From assembly GCA_012800135.1 (NCBI GenBank), contig JAAZJV010000106.1:1-9124 (forward strand): a stretch of 9,124 nt of DNA. The letters run 5' to 3'. This stretch comes from Clostridiaceae bacterium. GTDB taxonomy: Bacteria > Bacillota > Clostridia > Saccharofermentanales > DTU023. Made by a program: the position numbers and the translations under genes. Under the pieces are notes generated by a model that was not told the DNA's origin, searched no databases, and saw only the letters and a program-made list of their open reading frames with translations. Shown here in pieces: positions 1 through 4,711 of the stretch (its first letter is position 1; every line of letters begins with the position of its first letter).

Positions 1-85
1 TCACGCAACACGTCCTACTGCCAAAATTGAAGGTGTGGGAAACTACTACCGTCAACCTACTCTGGTGAAGCGCATTTACGACTAA
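1..85 (+). CDS. 3' end of an unidentified gene (27 residues visible)
   Basis: Only the C-terminal 27 codons are present. The first full codon is at position 2 and a TAA stop is at 83-85. The tail ends in a basic and aromatic stretch, GNYYRQPTLVKRIYD. I do not recognise the family from so short a piece and assign no function. It is taken as coding because the frame is open to the window edge, and because a textbook rho-independent terminator begins 21 bases after the stop, as expected at the end of a transcription unit. It is the last gene of its unit and probably not cotranscribed with the glycosyltransferase downstream. Confidence 0.6.
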   Translation, partial: HATRPTAKIEGVGNYYRQPTLVKRIYD

Positions 86-106
86 TTTGTATCTATGTTT
101 CAAACT

Positions 107-145
107 GAGATGCCGGCGTTGCTATGTAACAAAGGCATCTTTTTT
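107..145 (+). terminator. Rho-independent terminator after the left-edge gene
   Basis: AGATGCC (108-114) pairs with GGCATCT (134-140), and a G-T wobble adds one more pair at the base. The 19-base loop could form a further GTT/AAC pairing. The 3' arm runs directly into six T residues (140-145). The position just past the stop at 85 fits the end of the left-edge gene. Confidence 0.8.
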
Positions 146-170
146 ATTCAAACTTAAAGGAGCCTTAATC

Positions 171-200
171 GTGATTTTCAGATCACCTATCGTGATTTGA
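171..200 (+). CDS. Possible 9-codon leader ORF ahead of the glycosyltransferase
   Basis: A GTG codon at 171 lies 8 bases after a strong ribosome site, AAAGGAG (156-162), and opens a frame of nine codons (MIFRSPIVI) ending in TGA at 198-200. No longer gene starts from this ribosome site, since the downstream glycosyltransferase is in another frame. The ORF lies between two terminators and overlaps short inverted repeats, so it could be a leader peptide. It carries no run of one amino acid that would suggest classic amino-acid attenuation. Alternatively the AAAGGAG may be chance, or a relic. Existence as a translated ORF is inferred only. Confidence 0.3.
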   Translation: MIFRSPIVI

Positions 201-203
201 TAG

Positions 204-219
204 ATAGAATATGTTCTAT
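204..219 (+). repeat. Perfect 6-base inverted repeat in the leader
   Basis: ATAGAA (204-209) and TTCTAT (214-219) flank TATG. This hairpin sits just before the second terminator. Part of it, GAATATG (207-213), can instead pair with CATGTTC (229-235), which would break the terminator stem. It could therefore act as an anti-antiterminator arm, or be a protein-binding site. Confidence 0.4.
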
Positions 220-222
220 TTT

Positions 223-247
223 GCCGGACATGTTCCGGCTTATTTTT
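223..247 (+). terminator. Second rho-independent terminator (possible attenuator)
   Basis: GCCGGA (223-228) and TCCGGC (234-239) form a 6-bp GC-rich stem with a 5-base loop. TTATTTTT (240-247) follows directly. It ends 18 bases before the chosen start of the glycosyltransferase and 100 bases after the first terminator, so it is probably not a simple backup for the left-edge gene. A terminator here also argues that the glycosyltransferase starts downstream of it rather than at the TTG at 197. Confidence 0.6.
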
Positions 248-265
248 GATATAGTGGATGTTGTG

Positions 266-1300
266 ATGGCTATGAATGATGAACAGATGACTATAGATAC
301 AGAGCTCGAATCGAGTTCCTTGAATCGACCGCAAGAAGGTCATGCACGCATTACCGTGATCATTCCGTTCTTCAATGAAGAGGATCAGGTGTTTTTGACG
401 CTCGACACTACACGCTCTATCCTCAATGCAACGGGTGAACAGTGCGAAATACTCGCTATTGATGACGGCTCCTCTGACCGGACTTGGCACGTACTTTGTG
501 AATATGAACGTCAGAATGAGGCCTTTTCCGCGTTGCGTTTTTCTCGCAATTTTGGTAAAGAAGCTGCCGTCTGTGCCGGGCTTGCGCACGCTAATGGTGA
601 TGCCGCCATTGTGATGGACGGTGATCTCCAGCATCCGCCTAAGTACATACCGCTCATGATCCGTTTATGGCGAGAGGGATATGACGTTGTTGAGGGTGTC
701 AAATCATCACGTGGTCGAGAATCGATTTTTTCACGCGCTGCGGCGAACTGTTTTTATCGTTTTTTTCACAAAATGTCCGGAATTCAACTGGAAAACGCAT
801 CGGATTTCAAATTGCTCGATCGTAAAGTGATTGATGCATGGAATTCCTGTCCGGAAAAAGAGACTTTCTTTCGAGCGCTTTCTGCTTGGCTCGGATTTTC
901 TCGAAAAACGTTTGAGTTCAATGTCGAAGATCGCACGAGAGGAAAGAGTAAATGGGGTTTCAAGAATCTCATTCGCCTTTCAGTTAATGCCATTACGGGT
1001 TTTTCCTCCCGACCGCTCGTCTTGATTACTTGGATCGGAATGCTGTTCCTTGTATTTTTCTTTATGCTTGGTATTCAAACTCTTATTCGCTACTTTAGCG
1101 GAAGAGCGGCGTCGGGTTTCACGACGGTCATTTTGCTTCAACTGTTGATCGGAAGCCTCGTACTCATCAGTCTTGGTTTGATCGGTCTTTATCTTGCAAG
1201 TTTATTTCACGAAGAGAAGAAGAGGCCGCGATACATCGTTTCTGACAGAATCGGGAAGAGCGATATTGCCCACGATAAAAAGCCCAAAAAGATGCTGTAA
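266..1300 (+). CDS. Family 2 glycosyltransferase, DPM1/GtrB/ArnC-like, membrane-anchored
   Basis: This is probably an inner-membrane polyprenyl-phosphate glycosyltransferase that moves a sugar from a nucleotide donor to undecaprenyl phosphate for envelope glycans; the sugar cannot be read from sequence. From ATG 266 it is 344 residues. The GT-A domain covers about residues 28-235: VIIPFFNEE near 31-39, the nucleotide-binding DDGSSDRT with D66-D67, the conserved RNFGKEAA segment, and the metal-binding DGDLQHPP with D118 and D120. GKSKWGFKNL and SRPL precede two hydrophobic helices (about 251-275 and 287-313), and a basic tail ends the chain. Length and the two C-terminal helices match the GtrB/DPM1-like group. 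The frame is open from a TTG at 197, but that codon has no ribosome site and a terminator lies inside the extra stretch. ATG 266 (weak GTGGATG upstream) or ATG 272 is preferred. It appears to stand alone. Confidence 0.88.
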   Translation: MAMNDEQMTIDTELESSSLNRPQEGHARITVIIPFFNEEDQVFLTLDTTRSILNATGEQCEILAIDDGSSDRTWHVLCEYERQNEAFSALRFSRNFGKEAAVCAGLAHANGDAAIVMDGDLQHPPKYIPLMIRLWREGYDVVEGVKSSRGRESIFSRAAANCFYRFFHKMSGIQLENASDFKLLDRKVIDAWNSCPEKETFFRALSAWLGFSRKTFEFNVEDRTRGKSKWGFKNLIRLSVNAITGFSSRPLVLITWIGMLFLVFFFMLGIQTLIRYFSGRAASGFTTVILLQLLIGSLVLISLGLIGLYLASLFHEEKKRPRYIVSDRIGKSDIAHDKKPKKML

Positions 1301-1339
1301 ATTATCGTGTTATCGGTTTATTCTTTAGTTGACTGACGT

Positions 1340-1369
1340 AAAGTCTTCATGACGTTTATTGACTTTTTT
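1340..1369 (+). terminator. Weak terminator candidate after the glycosyltransferase
   Basis: AAAGTC (1340-1345) can pair with GACTTT (1361-1366) around a 15-base loop, and three more T residues follow. The stem is short and AT-rich, so this is only a candidate end for the glycosyltransferase transcript. Confidence 0.3.
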
Positions 1370-1492
1370 AGCGAACCTAGTGTTACGAAGTGCTGTACCG
1401 TCTAGGCCGTAAGATAGAACAAATATCGTCCTATCGATTCACTATTTGTCTCACATAAGACTGGATGCGGTAATATTCTGGAAAGAAGCAGC

Positions 1493-1498
1493 AAGGAG
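1493..1498 (+). promoter_or_regulatory. Ribosome binding site that sets the PHP gene start
   Basis: AAGGAG lies 9 bases before ATG 1508 but only 3 bases before the alternative TTG at 1502. The spacing favours ATG 1508 as the start. Confidence 0.75.
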
Positions 1499-1507
1499 TG
1501 CTTGTTA

Positions 1508-2395
1508 ATGTTAAATGTTCCACAATCACCCGGTGATCTCGCGCTGCTACTTGATCGATTAACGTTAGCAGGAGGTGTTGATTTACATCTTCATTCGACG
1601 TGTTCAGACGGTGCAAAAACGCCGCGAGAGGTTGGGCAAGCTGCTGTAGAACATGGCCTTTATGCGTTCGCGTTAACCGATCACGACACGATGACGGGTG
1701 TCTCCGAGGCTAAAGAGTCGGCTGGCGATGACATTTTGTTTTTTCCCGGCATTGAATGTTCTGCTGTTGATTGTGGATCAGAAATACATATTTTAGGTTA
1801 TTTTTCCCATTTATTTGTGCCTGAGGTTGAGGCGTATCTTGAGGAACGACGACGTGATCGACGCGAACGCAACTACCGTATGCTCGACAAAATACGCGCG
1901 CTTGGTTATCCCATTACCGAAGAGGCCCTTCTTTCTTATGGCGGGAAAGGAAATGCGAGCATAGGACGCGTGCACATGGCGCTTTGGCTTGTAGATAACG
2001 GAGGATTCAAGTCCGTATCAGACGCGTTTCGTGTTCTTCTATCGGAAGGGAAACCGGCATATATCGCAAGACCGCGTCATTCTATAAGCGAAGTTACTAA
2101 TGTCATCAAGAAAGCTCAGGGTGTCGCTGTTTTGGCGCATCCCGTTCAGTATGGATGGTGTCGTTTTCCGGATCGTCCGTCTACGCGTTTACGTCTTCGG
2201 GAACGATTGTTACGCTGTAAAGAGGCTGGCATCGATGGCGTTGAATGCTTTCACGGCGAGGCTTTAGAAGACGAGCGCAGGCTGTTGTTTGACGTGACTA
2301 CGGAGCTCGGCCTTATCAGAACAGCGGGATCAGATGATCACGGGCGCGTTGATACCCATGCTCCCATGTACTACGGCTCCACGACGTTTATCTAA
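1508..2395 (+). CDS. PHP-domain metal-dependent phosphoesterase (TrpH/YciV type)
   Basis: A 295-residue cytoplasmic hydrolase of the PHP family. The metal ligands of a trinuclear PHP site are visible in order: DLHLH (D25, H27, H29) with SDG following, TDHD (D58, H59, D60), GIE (E83), EIHILGY (H94), GRVH (H156), AHP (H211), and GSDDH near the C-terminus (D276, H278). GIDGVECFH precedes the last motif. This layout, with a helical insert between about residues 103 and 190, matches the YciV/TrpH branch. Characterised members are 5'-3' exonucleases on RNA (RNase AM of Escherichia coli) or hydrolyse 3',5'-bisphosphonucleotides. Which activity applies here cannot be read from the sequence. It is not the polymerase-associated or histidinol-phosphatase form, since length and motif spacing differ and no polymerase or his genes are near. 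Neighbours give no functional hint and it looks monocistronic. Confidence 0.85.
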   Translation: MLNVPQSPGDLALLLDRLTLAGGVDLHLHSTCSDGAKTPREVGQAAVEHGLYAFALTDHDTMTGVSEAKESAGDDILFFPGIECSAVDCGSEIHILGYFSHLFVPEVEAYLEERRRDRRERNYRMLDKIRALGYPITEEALLSYGGKGNASIGRVHMALWLVDNGGFKSVSDAFRVLLSEGKPAYIARPRHSISEVTNVIKKAQGVAVLAHPVQYGWCRFPDRPSTRLRLRERLLRCKEAGIDGVECFHGEALEDERRLLFDVTTELGLIRTAGSDDHGRVDTHAPMYYGSTTFI

Positions 2396-2419
2396 AACGT
2401 CGTACTCTAAAGCTTTTTT
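2381..2419 (+). terminator. Hairpin over the PHP stop codon followed by a T-run
   Basis: ACGACGTTT (2381-2389) pairs perfectly with AAACGTCGT (2395-2403) across a 5-base loop that contains most of the TAA stop (2393-2395). Six T residues occur at 2414-2419, but 10 bases after the stem, so it is not a canonical terminator. A smaller CTAAA/TTTAG pairing (2407-2411 with 2417-2421) covers that gap. Probable 3' end structure of the PHP transcript. Confidence 0.45.
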
Positions 2420-2486
2420 AGTTTATATGTTCTCTCATTTTTATGTTACATTCGGTGCGTTAATTCGATAACATTAGAACGAATCT

Positions 2487-2506
2487 ATTCATAAATTGTT
2501 ATGAAT
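2487..2506 (+). repeat. Perfect 8-base inverted repeat, candidate operator of the pgk promoter
   Basis: ATTCATAA (2487-2494) and TTATGAAT (2499-2506) flank ATTG. The repeat overlaps the proposed -35 box and spacer, as expected for a repressor site. GTTATGA recurs at 2498-2504, 2510-2516 and 2543-2549. The 8-4-8 layout resembles dimer sites such as Rex boxes, but the bases do not match the Rex consensus, so no regulator is named. Confidence 0.5.
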
Positions 2507-2516
2507 GCGTTATGAT
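2488..2516 (+). promoter_or_regulatory. Putative sigma-70-type promoter for pgk-tpi-gpmI
   Basis: TTCATA (2488-2493, 4 of 6 to consensus) and TATGAT (2511-2516, 5 of 6) are 17 bases apart. Transcription would begin near 2523, giving a leader of about 150 bases that contains the 27-codon ORF. It is the best promoter match in the gap. Confidence 0.5.
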
Positions 2517-2556
2517 AAAAACAATTGAGTGCGATCACGAATGTTATGAGGTGAAA

Positions 2557-2640
2557 ATGTTCATTTATCCCTGTTCTAATGGTCATTACGACACACGTTC
2601 CCGGTCGCAAGCAACCATCGTTTTTGTAATTAAAAGTTAA
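2557..2640 (+). CDS. Possible 27-codon leader ORF before pgk-tpi
   Basis: ATG 2557 follows a good ribosome site (GAGGTG, 2548-2553) and opens 27 codons to TAA at 2638-2640, 31 bases before the pgk-tpi GTG. The peptide begins MFIYPCSNGHYDTRSR and ends ATIVFVIKS. It matches no family I know. It lies between the putative promoter and pgk in the leader RNA, so it may be a real small protein, a leader peptide coupling translation to pgk expression, or a chance ORF. There is no signal peptide and no convincing membrane helix. Conservation upstream of pgk in relatives would decide. Confidence 0.35.
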   Translation: MFIYPCSNGHYDTRSRSQATIVFVIKS

Positions 2641-2671
2641 GCAATAGATCTGGATCTTAGGAGGTTGTTAC

Positions 2672-4615
2672 GTGATTCAATACGACAAGAAGACAATCGA
2701 CGACATTGATGTCAAAGGAAAGCGCATTCTTTTGCGCACAGAATTCAATGTTCCACTTGACAAAGAAACCAATGAAATTACAGATGATCGCCGTATTCGC
2801 GCTGCACTGCCGACCATCAAGTCACTCGTGGAACGGGGAGCGCGCGTAATCATTGTGACTCACCTAGGGCGCCCAAAAGGCTTTGATATGGAGTTTTCGC
2901 TGAAGCCCGTCGCTCAACGCCTCTCCTCTCTGCTTGGACATGACGTAATCTTGGCTTTAGACGTCATAGGTGAGGACGCTCAAAATAAAGCGGCTGCACT
3001 AAAAGATGGTGAAGTTATGCTTTTGGAAAATGTCCGTTTTCACAAGGAAGAGACGGCTAATCATCCTTTATTCTCCCAAAAACTCGCTTCTATGGCCGAT
3101 CTCTATGTTAGTGACGCCTTTGGCACCGCGCATCGTGCTCATGCATCGACGGCCGGCGTCGCGTCCTTTTTGCCGGCTGTGGCAGGTTATACGATTAGTC
3201 GCGAACTGAACATGATGGGGAATTCGCTTGCCAAGCCTAAACGACCGATGACGGCAATTCTCGGCGGATCGAAGGTATATGACAAAATCGGTGTTATCCG
3301 CAATCTCCTGAAAACGGTAGATCATTTGCTCATTGGCGGTGGCATGTCCTACACGTTTATTGCGGCACGAGGATTTTCGGTCGGCACATCGCTTTGTGAA
3401 CCCGACAAGATCGAACTTGCCAAAGAGCTCATGCAAGAGGCCGATGAGCGCGGAGTTAAACTTGTTCTTCCTGTCGACATTGTTGTCGCGGACCGTTTTG
3501 ATAAAGATGCTAATTACGTCATTGTGCCGGCGAATATGATCCCCGATGACATGATGGGACTTGACATTGGCCCCGAGACGGCACGTCTTTTCTGCGACAT
3601 TATTCGTCAATCCGGCACCGTAATCTGGAATGGGCCGGTTGGTGTGTTTGAATTTGATCAATTTGCCAAGGGAACGCGCGCTTTGGCAGACGCCATGGCT
3701 GAATCTGACGCGGTGACCATCATCGGCGGCGGAGATTCTGCGGCTGCTGTCGAACAGTTTGGCCTCGCATCAAGGATGAGTCACGTATCAACCGGCGGAG
3801 GCGCTTCACTTGAGTTCCTTGAAGGCAAGGTGCTGCCAGGTATCGACTGTTTGCTCGACCGTGATCCGCGCATGAAAGTTGCGGCGGGCAACTGGAAGAT
3901 GAACCGCGAGACGCCGCAAGACGCAGCGGATCTCATCCAACAGCTGATTCCGCTTTTAGACAACGCAGAAGCGCGTGTTATCGCCGCTGTTCCTTTTACA
4001 GCTCTTGAAGCGGCATTAAAGGCATGCGAGGGCACTGTCATTCATGTCGCTGCGCAGAATGGCCATCCGAAGGAATCCGGTGCTTATACTGGCGAGATTT
4101 CTATGCGCACCTTAGCTATGATGCACGTGCCTTATGTCATTATCGGGCACTCTGAGCGCCGCGGATATTTCCACGAATCTGATGAGTTCGTGAATGAGAA
4201 GCTCTTGGCGGCATTGCATTGGGGGATCCGTCCCATTGTCTGTTGCGGAGAAACGGAAGATGAGCGTCTGGCAGGGAAGACCGAAGACATTGTTACATCC
4301 CAAATTAAGAAAGCCTTTGAGGGCGTAAAGGCATCAAAGCTTTGTCAAGTGACAGTTGCTTATGAACCTATTTGGGCAATCGGTACTGGGAACACGGCAA
4401 CGCCTGAACAGGCCGAAGAGATGTGCGCTCTGATATATGAGGTGTTATCTTCTCTTTATAGTCCTGAAGAGGCCGAAGACGTCAAGATACTTTATGGTGG
4501 TTCGGTCAATGCCGGCAATGCGTCAGAACTTTTTGCCCAGCCGCATATCGACGGCGGTCTGGTTGGCGGTGCTTCACTGAAGGCGCGCGATTTTGCTACG
4601 ATCGCGAATAACTAA
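2672..4615 (+). CDS. pgk-tpiA: Bifunctional phosphoglycerate kinase / triosephosphate isomerase fusion
   Basis: One 647-residue cytoplasmic protein with two glycolytic activities: PGK (1,3-bisphosphoglycerate + ADP to 3-phosphoglycerate + ATP) and TIM (dihydroxyacetone phosphate to glyceraldehyde 3-phosphate). GTG 2672 follows AGGAGG (2659-2664) by 7 bases. PGK spans about 1-398: N26, R41, HLGRPKG (64-70), LLENVRF, DAFGTAHRAH, GGSKV with K201, WNGPVGVFE with E327, and GGGDS with D355. TIM begins at a retained Met401: GNWKMN with N407 and K409, catalytic H493 (GHSERR), catalytic E565 (YEPIWAIGTG), and the phosphate-binding YGGSVN and GGLVGGAS. Both parts have normal lengths, joined by only a few residues (LLDRDPR) after the usual PGK ending GKVLPGI. 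No ribosome site precedes codon 401, so separate TIM synthesis is unlikely. Such fusions are known in Thermotoga. Oddity: the PGK signature reads RTEFN, with E24 where Asp is near-universal. Confidence 0.97.
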   Translation: MIQYDKKTIDDIDVKGKRILLRTEFNVPLDKETNEITDDRRIRAALPTIKSLVERGARVIIVTHLGRPKGFDMEFSLKPVAQRLSSLLGHDVILALDVIGEDAQNKAAALKDGEVMLLENVRFHKEETANHPLFSQKLASMADLYVSDAFGTAHRAHASTAGVASFLPAVAGYTISRELNMMGNSLAKPKRPMTAILGGSKVYDKIGVIRNLLKTVDHLLIGGGMSYTFIAARGFSVGTSLCEPDKIELAKELMQEADERGVKLVLPVDIVVADRFDKDANYVIVPANMIPDDMMGLDIGPETARLFCDIIRQSGTVIWNGPVGVFEFDQFAKGTRALADAMAESDAVTIIGGGDSAAAVEQFGLASRMSHVSTGGGASLEFLEGKVLPGIDCLLDRDPRMKVAAGNWKMNRETPQDAADLIQQLIPLLDNAEARVIAAVPFTALEAALKACEGTVIHVAAQNGHPKESGAYTGEISMRTLAMMHVPYVIIGHSERRGYFHESDEFVNEKLLAALHWGIRPIVCCGETEDERLAGKTEDIVTSQIKKAFEGVKASKLCQVTVAYEPIWAIGTGNTATPEQAEEMCALIYEVLSSLYSPEEAEDVKILYGGSVNAGNASELFAQPHIDGGLVGGASLKARDFATIANN

Positions 4616-4647
4616 TCGGTGGTGCCAATATCGAAAGTCGGAATAAC

Positions 4648-4679
4648 CGGCGCGCCGAGGTATCGCCCTTAGCGCGCCG
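4648..4679 (+). other. GC-rich intergenic hairpin between pgk-tpi and gpmI
   Basis: CGGCGCGC (4648-4655) pairs with GCGCGCCG (4672-4679), and GAGG/CCTT inside can extend the helix past single unpaired bases. No T-run follows, so it is not a classic terminator. It may mark an mRNA processing or stabilising site that sets different levels for the two halves of the operon, or impede read-through. The 5' arm includes the self-complementary octamer GGCGCGCC. Confidence 0.6.
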
Positions 4680-4687
4680 TATTTGCG

Positions 4688-4695
4688 AAAGGAAG
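4688..4695 (+). promoter_or_regulatory. Ribosome site oddly far from the gpmI ATG
   Basis: AAAGGAAG (4688-4695) is the only purine-rich site before gpmI, yet it ends 16 bases before ATG 4712 and 19 before ATG 4715. The normal spacing of about 7 bases would land on an in-frame ATC at 4703. Either initiation is weak or coupled, or a rare ATC start is used. Confidence 0.45.
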
Positions 4696-4711
4696 TCAAA
4701 GCATCAATTAT

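Larger units (their letters stand above)
1301..1507. other. Intergenic region with weak repeats, no gene seen
   Basis: No ORF of note lies between the glycosyltransferase and the PHP gene. It holds a weak terminator candidate (1340-1369), two TTGACT hexamers (1329-1334 and 1359-1364) without a good -10 at proper spacing, and short inverted repeats: ACAAATA (1419-1425) with TATTTGT (1443-1449), and GATAG (1413-1417) with CTATC (1431-1435). A TAATAT at 1471-1476 could be a -10 box, with TTGTCT (1446-1451) 19 bases upstream. The PHP promoter is therefore likely in here but is not fixed. Confidence 0.5.

Noticed and set aside
119..148. Promoter TTGCTA-18-TTTATT overlapping the first terminator
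   Set aside because: Both boxes match only 4 of 6, and the start would fall almost on the AAAGGAG site, leaving no leader. T-run chance match.
197..265. N-terminal extension of the glycosyltransferase from TTG 197
   Set aside because: No ribosome site precedes the TTG, the stretch contains a terminator hairpin with T-run, and family members begin near the VIIPFFNEE segment.
122..634. 170-codon open frame on the - strand over the leader and glycosyltransferase start
   Set aside because: It crosses two terminator hairpins and the conserved GT2 motifs on the other strand and shows no recognisable domain.
1329..1386. TTGACT boxes as promoters for the PHP gene
   Set aside because: No -10 element better than 3 of 6 lies at 16-18 bases from either copy.
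2600..2626. Possible terminator before pgk (GGTCGC...GCAACC then TTTTT)
   Set aside because: The stem has a mismatch and only a 2-base loop, so it cannot fold as written.
3068..3661. 197-codon open frame on the - strand inside pgk
   Set aside because: Antisense to conserved PGK sequence; its composition is a by-product of the + strand codons and no start signal is present.
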